Below, one piece after another: positions 1 to 8,687 of a stretch of DNA of 19,816 nucleotides. The stretch is from Bacteroidales bacterium UBA3684 (GTDB lineage Bacteria; Bacteroidota; Bacteroidia; Bacteroidales; P3): positions 1-19,816 of the forward strand of contig DFIZ01000013.1 in the NCBI GenBank assembly GCA_002372855.1. The letters run 5' to 3'. The first letter of the stretch is position 1. Each line of letters starts with the position of its first letter. A model generated the notes under the pieces. The model made no database searches. It was not told the origin of the DNA and was given only the letters and a program-made list of their open reading frames with translations. Both the position numbers and the translations under genes were made by a program.

Positions 1-404
1 TCGAACCTGACGTTCAGCACGTTGTCCCCGTCCACCGAGGCTTCGGTCAGTGCCACGGGCGCCACGGGGCCGCCGCTGACCTGCAGGGCGGCGTAGTCCA
101 CCTTCAGGGTCCCGTCCACGGCACTGAAAGCCTGCTGGTTGGCCTTGACGAAGAGGTTCAGCGTGGTCATGTTCATGTCGTCGGCCGGGAGCTTGAGGCC
201 GATGTTCACGGCCCAGCGCATCCTGCCGGCGAGCTGCACCTCGGCCTTGAACAAGGCACGGTGCGCCTGCTGCGCCTCGGTGCGCGGGTTGTTGACGAAT
301 CGCGACTGCGAGCGCATGCACCACAGTCCCTTCCAGCGGTATCCCACCACCGGACCGAGCTTTCCGTTGAAGCCCCCAAGGAATCCTTCTGTCTGTTTAG
401 CCAT
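1..404 (-). CDS. DUF6266-type protein, 5' part only
   Basis: The minus strand is open from an ATG at 404 to the window edge, giving 134 residues with the rest of the gene outside. The N-terminus reads MAKQTEGFLGGFNGKLGPVV and is followed by GYRWKG, RSQSRFVNNPRTEAQ and a segment rich in Leu, Ala and Lys. A short Gly-rich GGFNGKxGxVVG opening plus NNPRTEAQ is what I recall of the DUF6266 family of Bacteroidetes, whose function is unknown. No signal peptide or membrane segment is visible. Upstream there is no clear TAnnTTTG promoter on this strand; a palindrome (ATAACGTTAT, 434-443) lies 30 bases before the start. Family assignment is from memory of the motif; the reading frame itself is well supported. 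Confidence 0.75.
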   Translation of the reverse strand, partial: MAKQTEGFLGGFNGKLGPVVGYRWKGLWCMRSQSRFVNNPRTEAQQAHRALFKAEVQLAGRMRWAVNIGLKLPADDMNMTTLNLFVKANQQAFSAVDGTLKVDYAALQVSGGPVAPVALTEASVDGDNVLNVRF

Positions 405-460
405 AGATATGTGTATTTTGTTTTCCAGTTAAGATAACGTTATTCTCGCTTTATTATTGC

Positions 461-547
461 TTACTTTTGAAAATTTTCATAAGGAGGGGGTAAGGGTGGG
501 AGTAAGAGATGAGTAAGAGGGGGTGGCTATTTGGTGCTGGTTTTCAG
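461..547 (+). repeat. Purine-rich dispersed repeat, copy A
   Basis: This tract of GGGGGTAA, GGGAGTAAGAGA and GAGTAAGAGGGGGTG resembles 11868-11954. The best-matched part is 501-525 against 11908-11932, which is 25 bases with one mismatch. Flanks are also related: both copies begin TTACTTT(T/C)GAAA and end with a GGTG.TG.TTTT run. Both copies lie in gene-free DNA. Function unknown. Confidence 0.7.
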
Positions 548-703
548 CGGGGTTGGGAGGGGGTGTAAAGGCGGAAAAGTGATGTTGGAGACAAATTTTT
601 ATCAAAGAATTTTCAAACACGTAAACCGTTGAACCCCAGAATGAAATAAGAGAAACGACCCGCGGCAGCAAAAATTCGCGTAATTCGCCAGTAATTGACC
701 CGA

Positions 704-784
704 GCAAGCCCAATTCGTATAATTCGTTTCATTCGCTTGTAATTAACCTGCGCAAGCCCAATTCGTATAATTCGTTTCATTCGC
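704..784 (+). repeat. Two exact 33-bp direct repeats, period 48
   Basis: Positions 704-736 and 752-784 are identical. Each starts GCAAGCCCAATTCGTATAAT and ends TTCATTCGC. The spacer between them is GTAATTAA-like, and a similar GTAATTGACC precedes the first copy, so the unit is about 48 bp. The ATTCG motif recurs throughout. There is no coding frame through it. Confidence 0.85.
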
Positions 785-842
785 CGTTACGAAGAGAGTC
801 ATTCGCCGTTTCGAAGAGAATCGTTCGCCGTTTCAGAGAGGG
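779..842 (+). repeat. Three imperfect 22-bp tandem repeats
   Basis: The units are 779-800, 801-822 and a degraded third from 823. The shared pattern is (A/G)TTCGCCGTT(A/T)CGAAGAGA(G/A)TC. They follow directly on the 33-bp repeats and share the ATTCGCC core. Too few and too degenerate for a CRISPR array. Confidence 0.75.
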
Positions 843-936
843 CAATCCGCCGCCGAAAAGGGAGTGGCTTCGCCGCTGTGGAAAACTTTTTTTTAGAAAA
901 AATGTAATTATTTTAATATATATTTGGAAAAATGTG

Positions 937-944
937 TATCTTTG
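937..944 (+). promoter_or_regulatory. -7 box of the secreted propeller gene
   Basis: TATCTTTG fits the Bacteroidetes -7 consensus TAnnTTTG. The -33 position is weak: a TTTT at 911-914 is 22 bases upstream, and a TTTG at 923-926 is too close. The predicted 5' leader is about 50 bases and AT-rich up to the ATG at 998. Confidence 0.65.
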
Positions 945-997
945 TACATTAATTGTTGAATGAGAAAATAAAATATCTAATTAATTATTAATATCTT

Positions 998-3900
998 ATG
1001 AAAAGAAACAAAGTACTTCTCGGCTTGTATGTAGGCCTTCTGACTTTGGCTGGAGGCGTTGCGAACGCCCAAACCGGCAAATTCTATGAAATCGGACCCG
1101 ACAACATCGGCGGCGAGGTTTCGAGCATCGTCGTCGACCGTCAGGACACAAGCCGCAACACTCTCTATGCGGGTGCCGCCACCGGCGGTCTGTTCCTCAG
1201 ATCGCAGAGTGTCGAGATTCTCCGCAACCTCTACAACAACTTGGGCGTTGCCGAAACAATGGCCGAAACGCTCTCCAATTCCTTCGACACCTGGCACCAT
1301 GTGCCCTACATGAAGGACGGCAAGGAGATTTCCCTCCCCATCAGCTGCATGGTGCAGGGCCCCAACAACGAGCTCTACATCGGCACCGGTAGCGACGACA
1401 ACGGCTACGGCTCGACCTACGCTCCGATGTCGCGCAAGGGTATGGGTCTCTACCGCTACATTCCCTCCACCGGCCAGTTTGCGCTTATCCCCACCACCGC
1501 CACCACCAACGACACCGCTTTCAGCGTTATCAACAGTCTGGCCCTCTATCATGACGGCAGCACCATGTATCTCTACGCCGGTACCAACAGCGGCCTCTTC
1601 CGCTGGGTGATGGCCGACGGCAGCGACAACTGGAACGCCACTCCGACGCGCGTCTTTGCCGGCCGTGTGGACGAAATCGTCATTGCCCGTCCCCACAGAA
1701 CGGCTTTCTTCAGCAGCGGCAACCAGCTCTATCGCATCGGCGACGTCACCGCCGCCCCCGCCAACCTGCGCGCCATCAACATTTCGTCGTCCAACACGGC
1801 CTTCGGCGGCTCCAACATCGCCATCAAGCTCGCCGTCTCGCAGACCGACACGACCTTCCTCTATGCCATGGTGATCAACCAGATGGGTATGATGGACGCT
1901 CTCTACATGACCAACAACGAGCAGACCTGGACCGCCCTCACCACCTCCACCGTCATGCCCATTACCTATAACAACGGCAAGAACTGCGGTGCCATCGCCA
2001 TCGACCCCTCCAATCCCCGTCGCGTCATCATCGGCGGTACGGATGTGCTGGTGGGTGAAGGCTACACCGATGGTTCCTACTTCCAGTGGACCGCCGCTTC
2101 GTCCAGCGAGTTCTCGCTCAACTACGGCAACTACATGTCCACCGTGTTCAGCAACACGAGCTTCGTCCACTCCGGCATCCATCAGATTGTCCCCGTCTAC
2201 CACATTGACGGCGAGAGCGACTACCACACTGTCTTCTTTGCCACCGACGGCGGCATCTTTGCCTCCAAGTTCCGTGGCCGCCGCGGCTTCGACACCATCC
2301 AGTCCATCAGCCGCGGTCTGAACAACCTCGAGATCAACAGCCTTGCTGTCAGCCCCGACGGCACCATCGTCATGGGCGCCAACAAGAATGCCTGCCCCGT
2401 CGTTGAGGCCCGCCTCAACCACTTCGGCGGCAATGCCAACCTCTCGTGGTACGACAATGGCGAGCTCGGCAACCTCAACCACGAGGCCAACATCATCTGG
2501 GACGGCAACGGTGGCGCTGTCGCCGCTTCGATGTTCCAGCAGGTCTGGCCCCAGCCCCGCCGCACCATCTTCACCACCTCCAACCAGAACGTCCTCGGCC
2601 GTACCTATGCCGACTACCTCGATTATACCAACACCACCACCTGGACCACCGGCGAGGGTATGCTCACCGAGAAGATTGTCAGCGGCCCCGCCGTCGGCTC
2701 CATCTCTCTCTGGGAGACCCACGAGAATACCGCCTTCAACAGATATGTCACCATGGCTGTCGACACCCTCGGCTATATCCTCCGCCTCCGCAGCGGCCAG
2801 TGGGACACCATGTGGGTCAACGACACCATGTGGGGCAACAACCGTGGCAGCAGATTCCAGATTCAGCGCGGCGACAAGGCTATCTTCTACAGCCGCGGCA
2901 GCGCCGACTATCCCTTCGAGTACACCTTCACCCGCAACCAGCTTGCCAAGGACAGCGTCACCGTCATCAACCCCAACCAGTCGCGCATGACCCTTATCGC
3001 CAGCGAGCTGATTGAAGGTTCCGGTGCCAATGCAGTTTCCTACTACAACCCCAGTGTCTGGTATGCTTGGGATGCCACCGACTTCTCCAAGGTGTTCAAC
3101 AGGAACGACGCCGAGTCGGCCGTCATCAACGACATTCAGGAAATCTATGAGCGCCTCCTTTACTGGGCTCCCATCTACACCGTGAACCATGGTCTGGCCG
3201 GCAATGCCAACATCTATCCCCGTCAGGCTGTCTTCAGCAAGGACGGTCTCAAGGTCTTCATCTCGGTCTACAACACCGCTACCCACGAGTCGATGATTGT
3301 CCGCGTCAGCGGTTTCGAGAATGTCGACTACACCCGTTCCAACAAGGACCTCGTCGACGATATGAAGTACGGCGTCGGCAACCCCATTCTGGAGTACGAC
3401 ACCCTCAAGTACCAGGGTTCCATCTGGCTGCCCCGTCCCATCAGCAACATGGTGTATGACAGCCGCAACGGTGTCGACCGCCTGCTCCTCACCTTCGAGG
3501 ACTATTCCGATGCCATGGCCAACTTCGCCATTGTGAACAATGTCAGCTCCAGCAGCTACAGCTTCACCCAGATGCCTCTCGCCGATGCCACCATGCCCGT
3601 CTACACCGCCATGGTTGAGGATTCCACCGGCACCATCTATGTCGGCACCGAGAACGGTGTCTTCACCAAGACCAGCACCGGCGCCTGGAAGTCCTACGAC
3701 AAGCTCTCCGGTGTTCCTGTGACCGCCATTGTCCAGCAGACCGCCAATTTGCCGACCCGTCGCAACCTCACCCACACCGGTATCACCGCCAATAACTATG
3801 TCTTTGCCAAGACCAAATGGCCGCGCGCCATCTACTTCGGCACCTACGGCCGCGGTGTCTTCATGGACATGCAGTATGTTACCGACACCACCAACGAGGT

Positions 3901-4210
3901 GGTCGACAGCACCGAGTACGAGCCTGTGGGCATCCCCACTGTGTACAGCACCGGCATGAACAGCGTCAAACTGTTCCCGAACCCCGTCTACAACGAGACC
4001 AACGTGGTTGTCAACGCCCAGGTTGCCGGCACCGCCGTCCTGCGCGTGTATGACCTCAACGGCCGCGTCGTCGTGGACCGCAAACTCGGCTACGTCGCCG
4101 AAGGCGAGCACAGCTACACCCTCGATTGCACCGGCATGAACAAGGGTATGTATCTGGTCAACGTCATCATCGGAGGCCACACCTCCGCCGTCAAGATGGT
4201 CGTTCGCTAA
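998..4210 (+). CDS. Large secreted beta-propeller-like protein with type IX sorting tail
   Basis: The product is 1070 residues. Residues 1-24 are a signal peptide (MKRNK, hydrophobic core, ANA then Gln25). The mature start FYEIGPDNIGGEVSSIVVD, with LYAGAATGGLF soon after, resembles the opening of sortilin/BNR-type propellers. Further blades with LYAGTNSGLFRW and YVGTENGVFTK patterns follow. From about residue 990 the tail VKLFPNPVYNETNVVV, with VYDLNGRVV, KGMYLVNV and final KMVVR, is a type A type IX secretion sorting domain, normally removed as the protein is anchored or released at the outer membrane. No protease catalytic motif is evident, so the ligand or substrate is unknown. It has its own promoter (937-944) and terminator (4227-4261), so it is probably monocistronic. 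The antisense strand is also open throughout, an effect of codon bias. Confidence 0.92.
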   Translation: MKRNKVLLGLYVGLLTLAGGVANAQTGKFYEIGPDNIGGEVSSIVVDRQDTSRNTLYAGAATGGLFLRSQSVEILRNLYNNLGVAETMAETLSNSFDTWHHVPYMKDGKEISLPISCMVQGPNNELYIGTGSDDNGYGSTYAPMSRKGMGLYRYIPSTGQFALIPTTATTNDTAFSVINSLALYHDGSTMYLYAGTNSGLFRWVMADGSDNWNATPTRVFAGRVDEIVIARPHRTAFFSSGNQLYRIGDVTAAPANLRAINISSSNTAFGGSNIAIKLAVSQTDTTFLYAMVINQMGMMDALYMTNNEQTWTALTTSTVMPITYNNGKNCGAIAIDPSNPRRVIIGGTDVLVGEGYTDGSYFQWTAASSSEFSLNYGNYMSTVFSNTSFVHSGIHQIVPVYHIDGESDYHTVFFATDGGIFASKFRGRRGFDTIQSISRGLNNLEINSLAVSPDGTIVMGANKNACPVVEARLNHFGGNANLSWYDNGELGNLNHEANIIWDGNGGAVAASMFQQVWPQPRRTIFTTSNQNVLGRTYADYLDYTNTTTWTTGEGMLTEKIVSGPAVGSISLWETHENTAFNRYVTMAVDTLGYILRLRSGQWDTMWVNDTMWGNNRGSRFQIQRGDKAIFYSRGSADYPFEYTFTRNQLAKDSVTVINPNQSRMTLIASELIEGSGANAVSYYNPSVWYAWDATDFSKVFNRNDAESAVINDIQEIYERLLYWAPIYTVNHGLAGNANIYPRQAVFSKDGLKVFISVYNTATHESMIVRVSGFENVDYTRSNKDLVDDMKYGVGNPILEYDTLKYQGSIWLPRPISNMVYDSRNGVDRLLLTFEDYSDAMANFAIVNNVSSSSYSFTQMPLADATMPVYTAMVEDSTGTIYVGTENGVFTKTSTGAWKSYDKLSGVPVTAIVQQTANLPTRRNLTHTGITANNYVFAKTKWPRAIYFGTYGRGVFMDMQYVTDTTNEVVDSTEYEPVGIPTVYSTGMNSVKLFPNPVYNETNVVVNAQVAGTAVLRVYDLNGRVVVDRKLGYVAEGEHSYTLDCTGMNKGMYLVNVIIGGHTSAVKMVVR

Positions 4211-4226
4211 AAGGGCGTAAAGCAAG

Positions 4227-4261
4227 AAAAGAGGTACCGCCCACGGCAGTACCTCTTTTTT
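4227..4261 (+). terminator. Intrinsic terminator of the propeller gene
   Basis: An 11-bp perfect stem (4227-4237 AAAAGAGGTAC with 4249-4259) encloses an 11-base loop and runs into a T tract. It begins 16 bases after the stop codon at 4210. Confidence 0.88.
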
Positions 4262-4305
4262 ATTAAAATAATATGAATTCATAAATATATATTATATATC
4301 ATTCG

Positions 4306-5583
4306 ATGGACAAAAACCTAGTAGAAGAACTGAAATGGCGTGGCATGATCCACGACATGATGCCCGGCACCGAGGAACAGCTTAACAAAGAGGTCACCAC
4401 GGCCTACGTGGGTATCGACCCCACGGCCGACTCGCTGCACATCGGCCACCTCGTCTCCATCATGCTCCTGAAGCACCTCCAGATGGCGGGCCACAAGCCC
4501 CTGGCCGTCGTGGGCGGCGCCACCGGCATGATTGGCGACCCCTCCTTCAAGGCCGCCGAGCGTAAACTGCTCACCCCCGAGGAGATTCAGCACAACGTGC
4601 AATGCATCCGCCATCAGCTGGAGCGCTTCCTCGACTTCGACAACCCCGTCAACGGAGCCGAAATCCTCAACAACTACGACTGGATGAAGGACTACCTCTT
4701 CCTCGACTTCATCCGCGACGTGGGTAAGCACATCACCGTCAACTACATGATGACCAAGGACAGCGTGAAGAAGCGCATGGAGACCGGCATCTCGTTCACC
4801 GAGTTTAGCTACCAGCTCCTGCAGGGCTACGACTTCCTGACCCTCTACCGCACCAAGGGCTGCAAGCTGCAGATGGGCGGAAGCGACCAGTGGGGCAACA
4901 TCACCACCGGCACCGAGCTCATCCGCCGCATGGAAGGCGGCGAGGCCTTTGCCCTTACCTGCCCGCTCATCACTAAGGCCGACGGCACCAAGTTCGGCAA
5001 GACCGAGGGCGGCAACGTGTGGCTCGACCCCGAGAAGACCAGCCCCTACAAGTTCTACCAGTTCTGGCTCAACTGCTCCGACGTCGACACCGCCAAGTAC
5101 ATCCGCATCTTCACCCTCTTCAGCAAGGAGGAGATTGACGCCCTGGAGAAACAGCATGCCGAAGCCCCCGAGCAGCGCATCCTGCAGAAGGCCCTGGCCA
5201 AGGACATCACCATCCGCGTGCATGGTGAAGAGGCCTATAACACCGCCATCGCCGCCAGCGAACTGCTCTTCGGCAAGGCCACTACCGAGCAGCTCAACGC
5301 CCTTGACCGCGCCACGCTGATGAGCGTCTTCGACGGCGTGCCGCAGTTCAGCGTCAGCCGCAGCGCCATCGAGGCCGGTGCCTCGCTGGTGGACCTCGCC
5401 GCCGAGGTGGGCATGTTCGCCAGCAAGGGCGAAATCCGCCGCGAGCTGAAGCAGAACTCCATCTCCGTCAACAAGCAGAAGGTCGGCGAGGGCGCCACCC
5501 TCACCGCCGCCGACATCCTTGCCAGCGGCTGCATCCTTGTGCAGAAAGGCAAGAAGAACTACTACATCCTCAACGTGGAATAA
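4306..5583 (+). CDS. tyrS: Tyrosyl-tRNA synthetase
   Basis: The 425-residue product charges tRNA-Tyr with tyrosine in the cytoplasm. The class I signature HIGH is at residues 45-48, in the context [16 protein letters not shown]. The KMSKS-equivalent loop is KFGKT at 229-233. [12 protein letters not shown], the tyrosine-site loop typical of TyrS, lies in between. The C-terminal part from about residue 355 ([40 protein letters not shown]) is the S4-like RNA-binding domain. Length matches bacterial TyrS. The ATG at 4306 is the first in frame and sits 45 bases after the upstream terminator. No ribosome-binding site or clear TAnnTTTG promoter is visible in that AT-rich gap. It ends just before a palindromic repeat cluster. 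Identification is firm. Confidence 0.98.
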   Translation: MDKNLVEELKWRGMIHDMMPGTEEQLNKEVTTAYVGIDPTADSLHIGHLVSIMLLKHLQMAGHKPLAVVGGATGMIGDPSFKAAERKLLTPEEIQHNVQCIRHQLERFLDFDNPVNGAEILNNYDWMKDYLFLDFIRDVGKHITVNYMMTKDSVKKRMETGISFTEFSYQLLQGYDFLTLYRTKGCKLQMGGSDQWGNITTGTELIRRMEGGEAFALTCPLITKADGTKFGKTEGGNVWLDPEKTSPYKFYQFWLNCSDVDTAKYIRIFTLFSKEEIDALEKQHAEAPEQRILQKALAKDITIRVHGEEAYNTAIAASELLFGKATTEQLNALDRATLMSVFDGVPQFSVSRSAIEAGASLVDLAAEVGMFASKGEIRRELKQNSISVNKQKVGEGATLTAADILASGCILVQKGKKNYYILNVE

Positions 5584-5592
5584 AGGTATGCA

Positions 5593-5780
5593 GTCCCGAA
5601 AGGGACGGCAGTCAATAGCCGTGGGCGCAAGCCCACGGCAACCTTGACCACCAAGGAAAATAGAGCCCCGCAGGGGCGACACCAAAGTTGTGTGCCGCCC
5701 CTGCGGGGCTCGTTATAAATGATTTTCTCTTTCCCGTGGGCAGATGCCCACGGCTAACGACTGCCGCCCCTGCGGGGCTG
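5593..5780. repeat. Nested palindromic repeat element
   Basis: The gap between tyrS and the next gene is almost entirely inverted repeats. There is a small hairpin at 5593-5606. An outer 20-base inverted repeat (5607-5626 with 5746-5765, 18 of 20 matching) has its own local hairpins at each end: 5618-5639 (9-bp stem GCCGTGGGC) and 5734-5753 (9-bp stem). An inner 16-bp perfect inverted repeat pairs 5663-5678 (GAGCCCCGCAGGGGCG) with 5696-5711. A further GCCCCTGCGGGGC lies at 5766-5778. The element resembles clustered REP-like palindromes. No transposase or T tract is present, so it is not an obvious intrinsic terminator. Confidence 0.85.
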
Positions 5781-6767
5781 CTAATACCGTCTTTCCTGCA
5801 GGTAGATGGTTCTTGGGTCGGAGGGCCAGGCACCTTGCGCGCCAAGGTCCTTGGGAGTTGTGCGGTAGTACTTTACCGTCCATTGGCGGTTGCCTCGGTC
5901 GTAATATTGCACGTACTTAAAGAACATACCCATCATCTTTATGGCCAAGGGCTTACGCAGATGAAGAATATGCAGCGTCTCGATGTCGTCCCAACCGTTG
6001 CGGAGGGTCGGTTGGTCGCCAACGGAGTAGTTGATCACCTGCCAGTTGGCTTCGCGGTTGGTGAAACAGACGGTGTCGCCGTTGTAGCAGACGAAGCGGC
6101 CGATGGTGTCCACCTCGCCAGGCACACGGATGCGCTCCAAGGCCACCACCTCGGTGTAGGGACTTTCGCCGTGGGGGCCTCGTCGGTCCCGCTGGATGCT
6201 GATGGTGAGGTGTACGCTGTCGTGAATCGTTGCATCTTCGGTGTTCCAGGGCACGCTGTCGCCTATGGGGATATAGTACTCCTCGTCGGCATAATCGAAT
6301 GCGATGGCTGTGGCAGGGTAGGGGTGGTTGGTGGCGGTGTCGTCCTCGCCGCGCGGGTGGTACATGCCGAAGTCGGTCAGTCGGACGTCAACCTCAATCC
6401 TCTCCTTGTCGTTCCGGAACAAGTAGTCGGGCTCCCAACGCCGGTAGATGGACATACGGTTGCCGTCGCGTAGCCATGCGAGGCCGTCCCGTTTCACGTC
6501 GAATATGCCGTCGCAATCGGCAGGCTCCTCACTCTGCCCCCTCCAATAATGGGACTTCAACAGTTTGAAACCATTGTGTGGCGTCTCCAGGCGGATGGCA
6601 TCAAAGCGTTCGCTTCGAAGACGTTGCAGGATACTGTCGTTGGTGACGACGAGGTTCCCGTCCATCCGGTAGTCACCCTTGCGGAGGGTCAGCTGGCTGT
6701 TCTGCGCCGGGGCTGTCAGGCTGACGGCCAACAGCAGGCATAGTGTTGCGATAATTTTTTTCATCAT
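5781..6767 (-). CDS. Secreted protein of unknown function
   Basis: The product is 328 residues. It has a typical signal peptide (MMKKIIATLCLLLAVSLTAPA, cleavage likely before Gln22) and no lipobox, so it is probably periplasmic. The mature part is polar with many charged and aromatic residues, including RRWEPDYLF, WRGQSEEPADCDGIFDVKRDG and a C-terminal KYVQYYDRGNRQWTVKYYRT. I see no transmembrane segment or catalytic motif and do not recognise the family. The first of two adjacent Met codons was taken as the start; Met2 is equally possible. The stop codon abuts the palindromic element, which may protect or end the mRNA. The gene is divergent from the MFS transporter, with 150 bp between the starts. 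Only a weak promoter-like TATTTTTT is seen on this strand. Confidence 0.85.
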   Translation of the reverse strand: MMKKIIATLCLLLAVSLTAPAQNSQLTLRKGDYRMDGNLVVTNDSILQRLRSERFDAIRLETPHNGFKLLKSHYWRGQSEEPADCDGIFDVKRDGLAWLRDGNRMSIYRRWEPDYLFRNDKERIEVDVRLTDFGMYHPRGEDDTATNHPYPATAIAFDYADEEYYIPIGDSVPWNTEDATIHDSVHLTISIQRDRRGPHGESPYTEVVALERIRVPGEVDTIGRFVCYNGDTVCFTNREANWQVINYSVGDQPTLRNGWDDIETLHILHLRKPLAIKMMGMFFKYVQYYDRGNRQWTVKYYRTTPKDLGAQGAWPSDPRTIYLQERRY

Positions 6768-6872
6768 ACATAATAACGTCGTTTGAAAAAAATAATTGCA
6801 TGCTCCGGAACCCGAAAACGAACTTTTTTATATTTTTTTTCATTTGTTCTGTTGTATGTCATATTTATTTTG

Positions 6873-6880
6873 TATTTTTG
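6873..6880 (+). promoter_or_regulatory. -7 box of the MFS transporter gene
   Basis: TATTTTTG matches TAnnTTTG and lies 37 bases before the ATG at 6918. The -33 region is imperfect: GTTG at 6851-6854 is 18 bases upstream and TTTG at 6843-6846 is 26 bases upstream. The surrounding gap is very AT-rich. Confidence 0.6.
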
Positions 6881-6917
6881 CAAATCCGTTTGGAATGTAT
6901 AATTAAACAATAATAGT

Positions 6918-8669
6918 ATGACACAAACAAGTATCAAAACACTGAGAGACAGCGCAGGAATGCGTTGGACAGCGTTGCTGCTGCTGGCGTTGGCCATGTT
7001 CTGCAGCTATGTATTTATGGACATTTTGTCGCCTATCAAGGACCTGATGCTGTCGGAACGAGGATGGGACTCGACGGCTTTCGGCACCATGCAGGGGTCG
7101 GAGGTGTTCCTCAACGTCTTTGTGTTCTTCCTTATTTTTGCAGGTATCATCCTCGACAAGATGGGTGTACGCTTCACTGCTGTGCTTTCGGGAGCCGTGA
7201 TGCTCATTGGCGGTATAATCAAGTATTTTGCCATCAGCGAGTCTTTCATCGGTGTCGACGAAATGGGTAACCACACTGCGCTCTACAATTGGTTTACCGA
7301 CAATCTCAATTACATACCGCTCTTCGATGAGCTGGGAGTCTCGCCCTTCTATCGTGGCATGCCTGCGTCGGCCAAACTTGCCGCCTGCGGCTTCATGATT
7401 TTTGGTTGTGGCTGTGAGATGGCCGGTATCACGGTGAGCCGTGGTATTGTGAAGTGGTTCAAGGGCCGCGAGACCGCTCTGGCTATGGGCTCCGAAATGG
7501 CTCTGGCCCGTCTGGGTGTGGCTACCTGCATGATTTTCAGCCCTTACTTTGCCAAACTTGGCGGCGAGGTGAACGTCAGCCGTTCGGTGGCCTTCGGCGT
7601 GGTGCTGCTTTGCATCGCCCTCATGATGTTTATCGTCTATTTCTTCATGGACAAGAAGCTCGACAGCCAGACTGGCGAGGCTGAGGAGAAAGACGACCCA
7701 TTCAAGGTGAAGGATATCGGCAAGATTCTGTCGAGTCTTGGCTTCTGGCTGGTTGCTCTGCTCTGCGTGTTGTACTACAGCGCCATTTTTCCCTTCCAGA
7801 AGTACGCCGTCAATATGCTGCAGTGCAACCTGACGCTGACAGAGGCTGACCCCAACACCTTCTGGGGTGGAAGCACAGTAACCATTGTGCAGTATATCCT
7901 TATGCTGGTTGTGGCAGCTGCGTCGTTCTCGAGCAATTTCATGAAGGCTAACAAGAACCTCAAGTACGGCCTTATGGGATTGGCAGTCGTGGCTCTGGTT
8001 GTGTATTGCTATATGGGCTATATGCGTGGTACGGCCGAGACCATCTTTGCCGTGTTCCCACTACTGGCTGTGGCCATCACCCCCATCCTCGGCAACTATG
8101 TCGACACTAAGGGCAAGGCTGCCACCATGCTGCTGATTGGCTCGGTGCTGCTCATCCTGTGCCATCTCACTTTTGCCTTCATCCTGCCCGTCTTCAAGGG
8201 CGATGCCATCGGCGGTGTCATTGTGGCCTATATTACCATCCTTGTGTTGGGTGCCTCTTTCTCGCTGGTACCTGCCGCCCTGTGGCCCTCGGTGCCTAAA
8301 TTGGTTGACGAAAAGATTATCGGCTCGGCCTATGCTCTCATCTTCTGGATACAGAACATCGGCCTCTGGCTCTTCCCGTTGCTGATTGGCAAGGTTCTCG
8401 ACAATACCAATCCAGAGCTTGTCGCCAAGGTTGACGCTATCAAAGAACAGACTCAAGCTGCAGTGGAGGCTGGCACAATGACTGCCGCCGAAGCTCAGCA
8501 GCAGGTGTCGGCGGTTTCCGAGCAGGTTGCTGTGTCGTATGACTACACCTGGCCGCTCGTTATGCTTGCCTGCCTGGGTGTCGCAGCCGGCCTCATAGCC
8601 ATCTATCTGAAGGCTGTCGACAAGAAGAAGAACCTCGGCCTCGAACAACCCAATATCAAGGCTGAATAA
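6918..8669 (+). CDS. Major facilitator superfamily transporter
   Basis: The 583-residue inner-membrane permease has about twelve hydrophobic segments. After a short polar N-terminus, the first segment is WTALLLLALAMFCSYVFMDI. The loop between the second and third segments reads GIILDKMGVRFTAVLSG, the usual MFS motif A position (D-x-x-G-x-R). A charged central loop (residues about 245-265, DKKLDSQTGEAEEKDD) divides the halves. The segment ALWPSVPKLV, followed by GSAYALIFWIQNIGLWLFP, reminds me of MFSD1-like carriers, but that is recollection only and the substrate is unknown. A hydrophilic, Ala/Gln/Glu-rich, coiled-coil-like insertion at about residues 500-540 separates the last two segments. 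A terminator-like hairpin follows 18 bases after the stop, before the next transporter. Confidence 0.9.
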   Translation: MTQTSIKTLRDSAGMRWTALLLLALAMFCSYVFMDILSPIKDLMLSERGWDSTAFGTMQGSEVFLNVFVFFLIFAGIILDKMGVRFTAVLSGAVMLIGGIIKYFAISESFIGVDEMGNHTALYNWFTDNLNYIPLFDELGVSPFYRGMPASAKLAACGFMIFGCGCEMAGITVSRGIVKWFKGRETALAMGSEMALARLGVATCMIFSPYFAKLGGEVNVSRSVAFGVVLLCIALMMFIVYFFMDKKLDSQTGEAEEKDDPFKVKDIGKILSSLGFWLVALLCVLYYSAIFPFQKYAVNMLQCNLTLTEADPNTFWGGSTVTIVQYILMLVVAAASFSSNFMKANKNLKYGLMGLAVVALVVYCYMGYMRGTAETIFAVFPLLAVAITPILGNYVDTKGKAATMLLIGSVLLILCHLTFAFILPVFKGDAIGGVIVAYITILVLGASFSLVPAALWPSVPKLVDEKIIGSAYALIFWIQNIGLWLFPLLIGKVLDNTNPELVAKVDAIKEQTQAAVEAGTMTAAEAQQQVSAVSEQVAVSYDYTWPLVMLACLGVAAGLIAIYLKAVDKKKNLGLEQPNIKAE

Positions 8670-8687
8670 CGAATAAAACTAAATTAT

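Larger units (their letters stand above)
405..997. other. 593-bp non-coding region with repeats and a promoter
   Basis: No convincing gene lies between the DUF6266 start and the large secreted protein. In order it holds an AT-rich stretch, a purine-rich repeat (461-547), an AT-rich block, two 33-bp direct copies (704-784), three imperfect 22-bp units (779-842), a poly-T/A stretch and the promoter -7 box of the next gene (937-944). A TACTTTTG box at 462-469 has no matching -33 element and no gene close downstream. A 78-codon minus-strand frame here is made of the repeats and is not believed. Confidence 0.7.

Noticed and set aside
462..469. TACTTTTG as a plus-strand promoter
   Set aside because: No -33 TTTG at the right distance and no gene within the next 500 bases in that direction; it is part of the repeat.
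477..713. 78-codon minus-strand frame
   Set aside because: It consists of the purine-rich repeat and AT-rich DNA; no promoter and no plausible protein.
704..842. CRISPR-like array
   Set aside because: Only two 33-bp copies and three degenerate 22-bp units, no variable spacers of constant size and no cas genes.
977..4282. 1101-codon open frame antisense to the propeller gene
   Set aside because: It mirrors the real gene: codons ending in C give antisense codons starting with G, which cannot be stops. The protein is a Val/Gly/Asp/His-rich run without domains, and its start and end fall outside any regulatory signals.
4318..5685. 455-codon frame antisense to tyrS
   Set aside because: Same codon-bias shadow; Val/Gly/Leu-rich low-information product, while tyrS is certain.
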